DNA of 64,000 bases from Acidobacteriota bacterium (GTDB lineage Bacteria; Acidobacteriota; Terriglobia; Terriglobales; Acidobacteriaceae). Within the stretch, counting starts at the first letter, position 1, and every line of letters begins with the position of its first letter. The position numbers were made by a program, and so were the translations under genes. Below, piece after piece: positions 48,801 to 56,180 of the stretch. The DNA lies in contig JABCZL010000001.1 of the NCBI GenBank assembly GCA_013289685.1, positions 561,838 to 625,837 on the forward strand, given 5' to 3'. Under the pieces are notes generated by a model that saw nothing but the letters and a program-made list of their open reading frames with translations, made no database searches and was not told the DNA's origin.

Positions 48801-48842
48801 CGAAGAAAATAGCAGGAAGCGATGTATGAATGACCGGCCCAT
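42888..48842 (-). CDS. Alpha-2-macroglobulin-like protein with GspG-like and carboxypeptidase-regulatory inserts
   Basis: A 1,984-residue exported protein, larger than the usual bacterial type (about 1,500-1,650). Signal peptide SFIHRFLLFSSVSLILLTFTQP. Macroglobulin-like domains fill the N-terminal 800 residues (DIYQPGQTLHTRMLRFD). At about 850-1,095 three segments carry GspG pseudopilin-like DPWGxPY motifs, two followed by SAGPDxxxxTxDDF. A carboxypeptidase-regulatory domain (about 1,130-1,190) with an Oar-like linker follows. The complement-like part has LREDFPETMLWEPALITD, and the thioester CGEQ at about 1,488 in GLEKPHGCGEQTISSTY, with the helical barrel to about 1,750. Start ATG 48842 has GAGG 5 bp upstream. 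No penicillin-binding-protein gene lies alongside, unlike the usual yfhM-pbpC pair. Confidence 0.88.
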   Translation of the reverse strand: MGRSFIHRFLLFSSVSLILLTFTQPSKCHSATDAESTINPPGIRLQVRTTELTVTVPLPHALEKSTRSIARVVLLNAEDIVRAQVVEPVELVRHQKQLVLRLAKPFANVPVSEMEALHWLRVKYEVQAESGEILASGIEALRAATTDPFILTAAASRVAAAGRPYRVQVHVRSNNGSPLAGVEVRGDVTWDDDGGKERKVNASAITNAGGNVTLPLLIPRDAHANDGDLIVNVKSGLVARSVERRVEFRSRSYLMLDTDKDIYQPGQTLHTRMLRFDSERKAVAGDTLDVRIEDEERTLVLKQTVATNAFGVAHLDWQIPPNVRMGTYVIRAWLSGQEDDGRNVRAEKSVHIYRYDLPTFRVSTHPDQAYYLQGKNADITVSAEYLFGKPVTRGKVRVVEETERKWNYRKQQWDTTEGQVQAGELDHDGHFTTHFDLSEAHAGLEDDDNLQFHDVNVAAYVTDLATGRTEQRRFDLRVTKNPIHVYVGSMPRRNPKMPPTFFVSTFYADGRPARCRVQVSLYDDSADDKNPKRRFLRTVETNKYGLAKVSDLNIPEDEDRDYLLVEARDAKGLIGSDKQWIYSDDDDSGVVEVTASHAIYKPRDPIEITLRSTRPSLHLVVQAVREGVVLASQQVRLRNGRGFTSFPYDPRFTDEVTILAFSLEEEWSSAALEGLRTVLYPKNRQLEMGIQLDKNEHRPGEDATARFAVKSADKTGTESALGIKIVDRAVEERAQTDSDFGQRNNWNWWNWSLWSSSNDSGFGGISRNDLDRIDLTQPVSPDLDLVAEYILQSSYQDSLEMLEDQSPLGPEQVFSKILSKQFEPVEAGLARWNEEGKQPHYLADLEAVGKEENVDVQGLLDPWGTPYRYALSFQNIQHILTVTSAGPDKHFGTKDDFTAHRSSRLYFDHFTKLIETASRDLSEKEGRFIRNLDTLQAELLKRGVDFKALTDPWGKPYEARFLISGPYYVTEIYSRGEYPEQKGSNGTLIWRDSVDYFVQSRANINKVLTAHLNAGGAYPNDEASFKKILREAGVDLDELHDPWGHPYYTVFQRTAQYSDRVRIQQTNKSGERVGEPVTLVRQVVNVMSAGPDGKPNTPDDFQVANYSILVSEQSANDATPRPAPPGMSLAENTGAISGTVVDPTGAVIVNAQVEATLEGTEQKHGATTDSAGRFELKDLQPGVYDIRADAQGFKALEVKAVLVQATNVTEVSFELSVGASSETVEVSGVAATLETTNASVAEIRSLPNLVTIAPGMLNAMKSGSMVTPRLREDFPETMLWEPALITDRRGHAKLNFKLADNITTWKLTAVGSTKNGELGRAEQDLRAFQPFFVEHDPPRILTQGDEISYPLILRNYLDRAQTLKASIKPEPWFTLLGPAEVQVNVLAGDYASAMFRYRAVAAVSGGKQQVTAANSEIGDAAQKSVDVHPFGRPLSVTTADIVDRKGTLTLTVPDNVIPGSTAARVKIYPNLLAHVVENLEAGLEKPHGCGEQTISSTYPSLMVAEIYAKSEQKPAIALKAQRYLAAGYERLLRYQAESGGFSYWGHGEGADLALTTYALEFLHRAGQIVTVDDGVPLAAEQWILQQQAPNGSWRGHWDKNDKDALLLTAYVAQTLAQLDGEDSAQAAPRRKSLERALAFLTAHRDLADEPYIIASYALAAKATGDERTFEDLLEWLRKSVHQQRGGSYWSLERNTPFYGWGQTGALESTALALRALASGDSRAGADRSLIRQGLLFLLRNEDKDGMWYSGQTTVNVIKTLLRMVVARDRETAGEITVRVNGKEAKVVELPAGQGVAAPIEVDVSTQVMAGKNQVGLEYASEAMMSAQVVADLYVPWQDSSSVASKPEPNATSVLRYVVEYSNTKGTTSESVECSVRAERLGYRGYGMMLAEVGLPPGADVDRDSLENAMQGNYAVYRYDVLPDRVVLYLWPEAGGSSFSFRFRPRFAMQAETAPSVLYDYYNPDASITLKPSLFEVRQGSGETR

Positions 48843-49054
48843 CAACGCCTCGGAATGGTTTCAGATAGCCCCGATGCTAGCAGATAAGTCACCGGATCCA
48901 AGCGCCCCTCCCAAACCTACTAATGACGCCGATGGTCCGCCATCAACACAATCGGCCGACGCATCGACCTCTGATAACATCCCTTGTGAATATCCTCTTG
49001 GCCTGCCCGCAACCTTCACTGCGCTGCCGGGTTCCTATTCCACGGAGACTGATT

Positions 49055-50266
49055 ATGATGCCGCCCAAATCCTTCGCCATTTTTGGTGCCTGCCTTATGA
49101 CCGCAGCCGCTTCCGTTTCCGTGGAGGCGCAAGCGACAAGCCAGCTTTGCACACCCGTGGTCACCGCCAACGAAATCGTGGCCTCGCCCAAGCAGCGTTA
49201 CGAGGCCGGCCAGAGAGCGGAGCCGCCAATCACCGATACCAACAACGGCTTTGCCTGGCCGGACACTCCGATGGGAGTCATCAAGACTACTGATGGCTAC
49301 GAGTTCTTTGCCAGCGATGGCGGGGGGCACTCCCGACAGATGTGGCACGGTCACTGGGTCGGCAACAACAAGGGTGGGTCGGTAGTCACCACCACGGGCA
49401 CGCTCGGCAACCCGCTCGGCACAGGCGATCCCCAGGATGTCAGCATCTCCCCGAATCCCGATCTCGCTGTGAATCCCAATTATTCCAGCTACGGTTACAT
49501 GGGTGGAGGCCCCGTCTACCAGGTTCCCGCGGGGATGACCGGAGCGGGCAATCTGCTGGTGACGTATCACGCCGAACTTCCCAACGACGCGCTATACGCG
49601 GCGCTCGGGCTGGCCGCCTCCGGCGACAATGGACTGCACTGGACCGACCTGGGGGAGATCATTCGTCTGAACCAGGCTTACGAGGTCGGGCTCGACGGCT
49701 GGGAAATTGGCGACGGCCCGCTCGTGCTCTCGCCCAACGGAAAATATTTCTACCTATACTTTCCCGACTGGATGGCCGATGGCACGCTTCACGCAAACAC
49801 CACCACCAACGTCTCGGTGGCGCGAGCGCTGGTCTCCTCAGTGCTGGAAGCAGCGTTCGGATCAAAGTCTCCGCACACCGTCGCCTTCCAGAAGTTCTAT
49901 AAGGGCAGCTGGGATCTGCAACCGGGAATTGGCGGAGCGTCCACCAACCTGCTTCCAAAATCTTCAGCGCAAGAGAGAGGGTATATCGATATCCACTTCA
50001 GCAGCGCATTGCAACGCTACGTGATGATCATCTCCAACGACACAACGTTCTATTACGCCGAATCCATCGACGGCCTTACCTGGACAACCCCCACCTTGCT
50101 TGGCACCTTCGGACCGATCGCGGCGTATCCTACTGCCGTCGGACTCGGAGACGACCCCCACATCTTAGGCAAGAGCTACTACGTGTACTTCACTCACTTA
50201 CCGACCGATGGCACGGGTTGGACGAACGGCGAGTTGCGGCGCCTGACGCTCTCGTGCCAGCAATAA
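49055..50266 (+). CDS. Secreted beta-propeller-like protein, possible glycosidase
   Basis: A 403-residue exported protein with signal peptide SFAIFGACLMTAAASVSVEAQ. The mature part looks like a five-bladed arabinanase/sialidase-type propeller: DNGLHWTDLGEI, NGKYFYLYFPDWM, RYVMIISNDTTFYYAESIDGLTWTTP and HILGKSYYVYFTHLP. These SxDGxxW-type turns occur in GH43, GH32 and sialidase folds. A C-terminal ELRRLTLSC ends it. An ATG at 49055 has GGAGA 8 bp upstream; the frame opens further up at 48923 but adds no signal. A GH99-like gene follows 25 bp later on the same strand, likely co-transcribed. I cannot name a family with confidence. Confidence 0.7.
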   Translation: MMPPKSFAIFGACLMTAAASVSVEAQATSQLCTPVVTANEIVASPKQRYEAGQRAEPPITDTNNGFAWPDTPMGVIKTTDGYEFFASDGGGHSRQMWHGHWVGNNKGGSVVTTTGTLGNPLGTGDPQDVSISPNPDLAVNPNYSSYGYMGGGPVYQVPAGMTGAGNLLVTYHAELPNDALYAALGLAASGDNGLHWTDLGEIIRLNQAYEVGLDGWEIGDGPLVLSPNGKYFYLYFPDWMADGTLHANTTTNVSVARALVSSVLEAAFGSKSPHTVAFQKFYKGSWDLQPGIGGASTNLLPKSSAQERGYIDIHFSSALQRYVMIISNDTTFYYAESIDGLTWTTPTLLGTFGPIAAYPTAVGLGDDPHILGKSYYVYFTHLPTDGTGWTNGELRRLTLSCQQ

Positions 50267-50291
50267 CTCTTAGCTACGTGAGATCAGCTTT

Positions 50292-51563
50292 ATGCGAATT
50301 GATAAATATGCGTTCCTGACTTCGGCTCTGCTGCTCCTGTGCGGCGCAGCTCTGTGCGCTGCATCGTCCGGCGATCCAAGCGCTCCTCTGGTCGTGGATG
50401 GGGACAGCCGCGTCGTTGTCATGGAATACGAGGCCTGGTTCGGGCCCCATGCCGTGACATTTCAGGGCACGGCAGCCCTGCCCTTGCTACAGTCCTCCGA
50501 CATGCGCTCCGTGGGTGGAGGCTATGACAGCGCTGATCCCGCGGTGATCAAGCGGCACGTCGATTGGCTGGAATACATGGGAGCTGACGCCGCCATCAGC
50601 GAGGTGACCAACAACGTCAGCTGCATCTTCAACAGCGAGTGGTTCGCCAAGAAATATCTTCCGTACTGCAGCCCTTCATTCCGAGTTTACAATCAGAACA
50701 TTCGCGACAATACAGGCAATCTCTATCCGGCATGGACAGAGCTCGGAACCCGGCTCAAGCTGATTCCCCTGCTCGGCGGCAGCGACCAGGACGTCTTGTA
50801 CAAAGACCTTGACGGCAAAACCGCGTTCGAGAAAGAAATCGAATTCTTCGGATCGCTCCTGAACAAATATCCGCAGCGGCAGGTCGTGTACAAAGGCAAG
50901 CCGCTCATGCTGATTTTCCTGGGAGCGGCGCAGGATCCTGATCGCGCCGACAGTCCACTGTGGTTTCAATTGAGAATGTTTCTGCAACACCATCCCGAAA
51001 TCGCGCGCAAGTACACGTTCAGGATGATGGCCGGATATCTCGATGCTCAGCCGGGTCTTTGGGCAACGCAAGGCACGCCCGATGGGCCGGTCGAGATCAA
51101 TCCCGGATACGGCTTCTGGAGCTGGGTTGACCGGCTAAAGACTTCCTGCACAACCCCCGCGTGCCCGTACTATCCGTCCTACAACGAAACAACCACGGGG
51201 AGCGGATTGCGGGTTGAGAATTTCACGGCTTCCATTGCCACTGCCGGCGTAGAAGCCGGATGGGGCTGCCCCAATCCAAACTCGCTCCCGTACTGCGCCG
51301 ATGACGCACTCCGTTTCGGAGAAAACGGATCCTACATCACGCTTCACGATTTCATGGCATACGCACGGCAACTGGATCCCATCTTCCTGATCATTCACCA
51401 GTTCAACGAGTTCGTGGAGCCCGACGAAGGCTTTGACGCGAACACCGACGACGATATCGAGCCTGCGAATCTTTGGGGACGGGGAGCCCTCCATGCTGTC
51501 CGGCATGAAATCCGGGTTTATCGTCATGGAATCGACGACGAGGACTCCGCGGATCAACCGTAA
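50292..51563 (+). CDS. Secreted GH99/GH71-like TIM-barrel protein
   Basis: A 423-residue exported protein (signal peptide YAFLTSALLLLCGAALCAA). The mature part has EYEAWFGPHAV, GGYDSADPAVIKRHVDWLEYMGADAAISEVTNN and KLIPLLGG, similar in order to GH99-type endo-mannosidases (a tyrosine-rich strand, YDS-P repeated, an HxxW helix and a strand ending in D). Later blocks are GKPLMLIFLGAAQD, FWSWVDRLK and HQFNEFVEPDEGFD, which could hold acidic catalytic residues. Six Cys may pair. Family placement is inference; no substrate assigned. Likely an operon with the preceding propeller gene. Confidence 0.6.
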   Translation: MRIDKYAFLTSALLLLCGAALCAASSGDPSAPLVVDGDSRVVVMEYEAWFGPHAVTFQGTAALPLLQSSDMRSVGGGYDSADPAVIKRHVDWLEYMGADAAISEVTNNVSCIFNSEWFAKKYLPYCSPSFRVYNQNIRDNTGNLYPAWTELGTRLKLIPLLGGSDQDVLYKDLDGKTAFEKEIEFFGSLLNKYPQRQVVYKGKPLMLIFLGAAQDPDRADSPLWFQLRMFLQHHPEIARKYTFRMMAGYLDAQPGLWATQGTPDGPVEINPGYGFWSWVDRLKTSCTTPACPYYPSYNETTTGSGLRVENFTASIATAGVEAGWGCPNPNSLPYCADDALRFGENGSYITLHDFMAYARQLDPIFLIIHQFNEFVEPDEGFDANTDDDIEPANLWGRGALHAVRHEIRVYRHGIDDEDSADQP

Positions 51564-51577
51564 TCATGTGGCTGGCA

Positions 51578-53206
51578 TCAAGAGATTCGCAAACCGCTAA
51601 GGGTCGCCTCTCGCGTCATCTGCCCATCGACCATGCGCCAAATCCCCAGCGGGTTCTCGTCTTTGAGCTCCTCTGGCAGAGCTTCGTTGGGGAATCCCTG
51701 ATAGCAAACTGGCCGCGCAAAACGGAAGATGGCTCGGCTTCCCACCGAGGTGGATCGCCCATCCGAAGTCGACGGGTAGGGCCCGCCATGCACCATCGCG
51801 TGCGACACTTCGACGCCAGTAGGAAATCCGTTAAACACCAGGCGGCCGACTCTGGTCTCAAGAATCGCGACTAAGTCGGCAAATTCCCGGAGATCCTGCT
51901 CTGTGCCATGAATGGTCGCCGTGAGGTGGCCTTCGATCTCCCGGGCAATCTTGAGGACTTCTCCGCGCGTGGAGTGCCGCACCAGCAGCGTGGTGGGTCC
52001 GAAGATTTCCTCATCCAGATTCGAACCGAGGAACGATGCCGCGTCCGTCTCAAACAAGGCGGAGGCTACTGAGAAACCGCCACCACCATCCTGTTGCGGA
52101 GCTTCGGCCACAACGCTTACTTGGGCTTCCGTCTTGCGGTCCGCGATGGCCGCAGCATAAGAAGAATGAATCGCGGACGTGAGCAGATGGAAGGGTGCCG
52201 ATCCCGCGACCAGTTGCTGCAATTTCTCCCTGAACGATGCCGCGTCCGTCCCTTTTGGCAGGAAGACCATTCCTGGCTTGGTGCAAAACTGTCCCGCACC
52301 CATCGTGAACGAAGCGTGCAATCCTGCCGCAATCGCCTCTCCTCGCTCTCGCAGCGCGCCCGGCAAGATGAAGACCGGATTGGTGCTGCTCATTTCTGCA
52401 TAGAACGGGATCGGCTCCGGCCGGGCTGCGGCGATATCCATCAGCGCTCTTCCGGCGCCGCGTGACCCGGTGAAGCCTCCGGCTTTCACTAAAGGATGTC
52501 TCATGAGTGCCGAGCCTACCTGTGCACCGTGACCAAATAACAGCGAGAACACGCCTTCGGGCAGGCCGCACTCTCGAACGCTGGCCTGAATCGCCCGGCC
52601 GACGAGTTCGCCTGTGCCCGGATGAGCCGCATGCGCTTTCACAATGACGGGATTTCCCCCCGCGAATGCGGAAGCGGTGTCGCCTCCCGCGACGGAGAAC
52701 GCCAATGGAAAGTTACTGGCTCCGAAGACAACCACCGGGCCCAGAGGCCGCAGCATGGAACGGATATCCGGCTTGGGAACTGGCTTACGGTTCGGATCGG
52801 CGAGGTCAATGCGTGCTGACACCCACGACCCCTCTTCCGCTACTTCGGCAAACAGCCGCAGCTGGCCGCAGGTGCGCGCAGTTTCTGCTTGCAGGCGCGC
52901 TTGAGGCAAAGCAGTTTCTTGTCCCGCACGCTCGACTATTTCAGAGACGATCGATTCAATCTTCGCCGCAATCCTACGCAAGAACTCGCTGCGTTCGCGT
53001 CCGGAAATGCGGCTGTAGACAGGGAAAGCTTCGGAAGCCAACCGGACGGCGAGATCAATTTCATCCGAGTCAGCCGGGACGAATCCAGGCTGCAGGCGCT
53101 GCCCATTGCGCGGATTGGTGGCGTAGAGAAGTTCTCCTGTGCCCTCGCCTTCCCGAAACCCAATGATCGACCTGCCAGAGAGGTTTGCCATAAAGTCAGA
53201 AATCAC
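51578..53206 (-). CDS. Alpha-ketoglutarate semialdehyde dehydrogenase-type aldehyde dehydrogenase
   Basis: A 542-residue NAD(P)-dependent aldehyde dehydrogenase of the alpha-ketoglutarate-semialdehyde group. Rossmann FGASNFPLAF with catalytic Asn165, cofactor Lys190 (NPVIVKAH), general base Glu271 (YAEMSSTNPVF) and nucleophile Cys308 (GAGQFCTKPG) are all present. It would oxidise 2,5-dioxopentanoate to 2-oxoglutarate. Its GTG start (53206) overlaps the DapA-family stop as GTGA, so translation is coupled. An ATG at 53191 is an alternative start. Its pathway could be L-arabinose, D-glucarate or hydroxyproline; the window does not distinguish these. Confidence 0.9.
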   Translation of the reverse strand: MISDFMANLSGRSIIGFREGEGTGELLYATNPRNGQRLQPGFVPADSDEIDLAVRLASEAFPVYSRISGRERSEFLRRIAAKIESIVSEIVERAGQETALPQARLQAETARTCGQLRLFAEVAEEGSWVSARIDLADPNRKPVPKPDIRSMLRPLGPVVVFGASNFPLAFSVAGGDTASAFAGGNPVIVKAHAAHPGTGELVGRAIQASVRECGLPEGVFSLLFGHGAQVGSALMRHPLVKAGGFTGSRGAGRALMDIAAARPEPIPFYAEMSSTNPVFILPGALRERGEAIAAGLHASFTMGAGQFCTKPGMVFLPKGTDAASFREKLQQLVAGSAPFHLLTSAIHSSYAAAIADRKTEAQVSVVAEAPQQDGGGGFSVASALFETDAASFLGSNLDEEIFGPTTLLVRHSTRGEVLKIAREIEGHLTATIHGTEQDLREFADLVAILETRVGRLVFNGFPTGVEVSHAMVHGGPYPSTSDGRSTSVGSRAIFRFARPVCYQGFPNEALPEELKDENPLGIWRMVDGQMTREATLSGLRIS

Positions 53207-54126
53207 TTTCGAGTAGACAGTGCGTAGCTGGTAACGGGCTGCGGGCGGGAGCGAAGCGCATCTCTGATTGTCTTCTTGGTCTGCGCGAGTTCTTCCCCCA
53301 CCAACTCCAGACGCGGCGGGCGCACGCGCGTATTCCCCATCCCTACTTCTGCCTGCACCAGCTTGATCAGTTGCACGAAATTGGGCACGGTGTCCATGCG
53401 CAGGAGTGGCAGAAACCAGCGATATAGTTCGAACGCTTTATCGCTGTCACCGTTCGCACCGCAGTTGAACAGATCGACGGACTCGCGCGGCAGAGCGTTG
53501 GCCAGACCCGCAATCCATCCGGTTGCGCCAACTCCAAGGGCTTCGAGTACTGCATCATCTACACCGACCGAAATCTCCAGTCTGCGGTCCACGAGCACGC
53601 GAATCGCGGAGACTCGCCGGGCATCGGTACTTGACTCCTTCACTGCCTCGAAGTTCGCACACTCCCCCGCCAATTCGCGAATCTGCTCCGGAAGGAAATC
53701 CGTTCCGTAAGCGATGGGATTGTTGTAGAGCATGCAAGAGAGTGGTGTGGCGGCGAACACGGCAGCGACGTGGGTCTTCATTTCGCGCCAGTCGCCCTTG
53801 TACACATAAGGAGGCAACACCATAAGGCCGTCGCAGCCGATGTCGGCGGCTGCCTTTGCCAGGTCCACCGCCTCCGCAGTGGTCAGGGCGGAGATGGAAG
53901 CCACAACCGTCCCGCGCCCGTGAACCACCCCGACGCAGGTGCGCAGTATCTCGAGTTTCTCGTCGAATGACAGGGTCGCGCCCTCTCCCAGGGAACCTAG
54001 AGCAACGATTCCGGTGCAGCCGTTATCGAGCAGCCAGCGGCAGTGTGCCCCAACGAAGTCATGATCGACGTGGAGGTCCTCACTGAAGCAAGTCGTTATA
54101 GCCGGCATCACGCCTTTCCAGTTCAT
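53203..54126 (-). CDS. DapA-family lyase/dehydratase preceding aldehyde dehydrogenase
   Basis: A 307-residue class I aldolase-fold enzyme of the dihydrodipicolinate-synthase family. Schiff-base Lys163 in FEAVKESS and Tyr134 in YNNP are conserved; the substrate-loop motif is GSLGE (44-48) instead of DapA's GTTGE, which indicates a non-lysine role. Candidates are 2-keto-3-deoxy-L-arabonate dehydratase, 5-keto-4-deoxyglucarate dehydratase or 1-pyrroline-4-hydroxy-2-carboxylate deaminase, all of which yield 2-oxoglutarate semialdehyde, the substrate of the coupled dehydrogenase. A strong GGGAGGAG site precedes the ATG. No proline racemase, arabinose dehydrogenase or glucarate dehydratase lies in the window. 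Confidence 0.85.
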   Translation of the reverse strand: MNWKGVMPAITTCFSEDLHVDHDFVGAHCRWLLDNGCTGIVALGSLGEGATLSFDEKLEILRTCVGVVHGRGTVVASISALTTAEAVDLAKAAADIGCDGLMVLPPYVYKGDWREMKTHVAAVFAATPLSCMLYNNPIAYGTDFLPEQIRELAGECANFEAVKESSTDARRVSAIRVLVDRRLEISVGVDDAVLEALGVGATGWIAGLANALPRESVDLFNCGANGDSDKAFELYRWFLPLLRMDTVPNFVQLIKLVQAEVGMGNTRVRPPRLELVGEELAQTKKTIRDALRSRPQPVTSYALSTRK

Positions 54127-54568
54127 TGTTCTCCTCCCGTCACTTCGCTAACACACCAGTTCCGAATACTGTAACTTGCTGCCCGGCTCAACCCGTGTGG
54201 AAAAGACCAGATCCGGAGGCCCCACTCACAACCTGACGCATGAGCTCACCACCCGCGCATGGGTCATGAGCCCGATCTTGCGGAACTCGCCCGCAATTAT
54301 ATTTGACGCACCGAATCAAGCGCGGTTCGGCTATAGTTCCCCGGCAATCTGCATGTTCTTCAAACCGCGGACATCCGGACCTCACTCGGTAAAGGAACCG
54401 CCAGCTCGCACGGTCATCACCTGGGATCTGACGGAGCCATTCGGGAACCCACTTTGGCCCATCTCCCGGACGACTTGACACCTGGTGTAGAATGGCTGCG
54501 CTTTGCAAATTGCACCATTTTTTGGGCATCTTCATTCAGGTAACCAAAAACCAGGAGGGTAAATCACC
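54127..54568. other. Intergenic stretch of 442 bp without a convincing gene
   Basis: Lies between the DapA-family start (minus) and the small membrane-protein start (plus). Open frames here are short, on both strands, and none has a family signature. A perfect -10 hexamer TATAAT sits on the minus strand at 54296-54301, in reach of the DapA-family operon with a leader of about 165 nt, but I find no matching -35. On the minus strand a frame with in-frame stops reads like degraded protein sequence (54200-54480), which could be a remnant; I could not identify it. Confidence 0.4.
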
Positions 54569-54820
54569 ATGGGCCACTTCGCTCGATTACAGTTGGTTGG
54601 AAAAGTTACGTACTACGTCGGTTGGGTCGCGCTCGTCTGTGGGGGACTCGTGCATATCAACATTGGGAAGGCGCTGTTTTTGAAAATAGACCTGTCGCAG
54701 CGGAATCTGTTGGAACTCAGCGTGCTTTGCTTCTTGATTTGCGTGGCCTCGGAACTGCGGGCCCTTGTTCCCGCTGGAAATGAAATGCCCAGCATTGTTA
54801 AGAGGCCAATGGCTGCGTAG
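54569..54820 (+). CDS. Small two-helix membrane protein
   Basis: An 83-residue protein beginning MGHFARLQLVGKVTYYVGWV. Two hydrophobic helices are seen: VTYYVGWVALVCGGLVHI and LLELSVLCFLICVASELRAL. A basic, Pro-containing C-terminus follows. A strong AGGAGGG site lies 9 bp before the ATG, which makes a real gene likely. I do not recognise a named family. Not part of a clear operon. Confidence 0.65.
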   Translation: MGHFARLQLVGKVTYYVGWVALVCGGLVHINIGKALFLKIDLSQRNLLELSVLCFLICVASELRALVPAGNEMPSIVKRPMAA

Positions 54821-54924
54821 AGCCCGGACCTTGAAGTCAATCTGCTCTACAGTCACACAGGTGGGGCTGTCCGTTTCGGCCGGCCCCCAGCCATCCGTCG
54901 TCGAGGTGTACCTAGCAACTTCAT

Positions 54925-55986
54925 CTATCCCGCAGCTAGGTTCTTGTCGATGAGGTGCCGATCCATCCATTCGACGATGAGTTTCCTCATCGCCGGCAGC
55001 TCCACGTGGGCCGCATCGAACAATTCAATGTGACAATCCGGCTCCCTGCCGTACTTGCGATAGAGTGGGAGCAGGTGATCTCGAATCTTCTCGACACCGA
55101 GCGGTGGGGTCAAAGGATCGTGTCGCCCATTCACGCTCAATCGAGGCCGGGGCACGATCAGTTCGTTGATGTCTGCCGCCTGGAAGTGCTTCAACAAAGA
55201 AGGCACGTAGTAATAAATCCCGTGCGCGCTGAGCGCCCGAGTTCTTATGAGTTCTTCGTAATCCGTGAGACAGCAAATATCCAGGCACAAGCGAACCCGC
55301 GGATCGAGAGCCGCAAGCCACCACGCTTTCGTTGCGCCCATCGACATTCCCAAGGCACCTAGACGTTGAGAATCGACTTCGGGACGACTAGCCAGATAGT
55401 CAAGGGCGCGGAGCTCGTCGAACATCATCATTCCGAAGAGTACCTGCCCCTTCCACAGCATGAGCTTGAAAGCATCTTCCTCGCCCGTTTTCCCATCGTC
55501 TTCGTGTTTGCGCTCTCCGAAGCACCAGCTATCAATGGCGAGAGTCACCAGGCCTTTTTCCACGCAGACGGGGGCGTAGGCAGGCTGAACGTCCACACCC
55601 CGAAGAAGTTGCTCCTTTCCCAGACCGTACATCCCGGCGTGCCAATGTGTGTACAGAAGACCCGGTGCAGGTGACTGGCGTTTGTCGGGAATCAACAGCA
55701 GCGCAGGAACAGGCTCGACGCCGTTCAGATCGAGTACGAGGCGTTCGAGGGTGTAGCCCTCGTGTTTTTCAGTTTTCAACAGCTTTGGAGGCGCCGCCTT
55801 GTGCTGCCATGGGAGATCGCCCAGCAAGGTCCAAAGCTCTTTTCGTCGGCGCTCCTGATACGAAGGAAATTCCTCATCGTCGGCGATCGAGGTTTCGCCG
55901 TAGGCGAAAGAACCTGCTCCTGATTTTGTCAAAGCCACCGCAGCCGCGCAGCTTTGCACGAACTCCCGTCTGGTTGGCGGTGCCAT
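54925..55986 (-). CDS. Exported alpha/beta hydrolase (acetyl-xylan/dienelactone-hydrolase-like)
   Basis: A 353-residue serine hydrolase. N-terminal TRREFVQSCAAAVAL is a Tat-type leader (RR at 6-7). Nucleophile Ser215 in GMSMGA, Asp290 in NGRHDPLTP and His327 in AAHVEL form the catalytic triad; ALLLIPDKR and LYTHWHAGMYGLGKE are typical of the abhydrolase_7/acetyl-xylan-esterase-like group. Likely deacylates plant polysaccharide. It is divergent from the glucuronoyl-esterase gene, with 194 bp between starts. A separate RR motif at the N-terminus could also suit a simple Sec leader, but the twin arginine before the hydrophobic core favours Tat. Confidence 0.85.
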   Translation of the reverse strand: MAPPTRREFVQSCAAAVALTKSGAGSFAYGETSIADDEEFPSYQERRRKELWTLLGDLPWQHKAAPPKLLKTEKHEGYTLERLVLDLNGVEPVPALLLIPDKRQSPAPGLLYTHWHAGMYGLGKEQLLRGVDVQPAYAPVCVEKGLVTLAIDSWCFGERKHEDDGKTGEEDAFKLMLWKGQVLFGMMMFDELRALDYLASRPEVDSQRLGALGMSMGATKAWWLAALDPRVRLCLDICCLTDYEELIRTRALSAHGIYYYVPSLLKHFQAADINELIVPRPRLSVNGRHDPLTPPLGVEKIRDHLLPLYRKYGREPDCHIELFDAAHVELPAMRKLIVEWMDRHLIDKNLAAG

Positions 55987-56180
55987 CGTTGTCTCCCCGG
56001 ACTCGATTTACTCCTCGCGGGAGTATACCTTTGCGCGGGGAGCGCAATCTCGGTGCCACGAATTCTACGTGAACTCGAAGTCGTGAGAGAATTCATTGCG
56101 ATCGCCCGTTGAGACGTCGGGCTCGCGACAGAGCAGTATTCCCGATCGTAGTCCGACACCATCCTTATTCGAGAGTCAAG

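Noticed and set aside
54176-54535. Overlapping small frames on both strands in the 442-bp gap
   Set aside because: No ribosome site, no family motif, and in-frame stops interrupt the more protein-like minus reading; kept as an intergenic note only.
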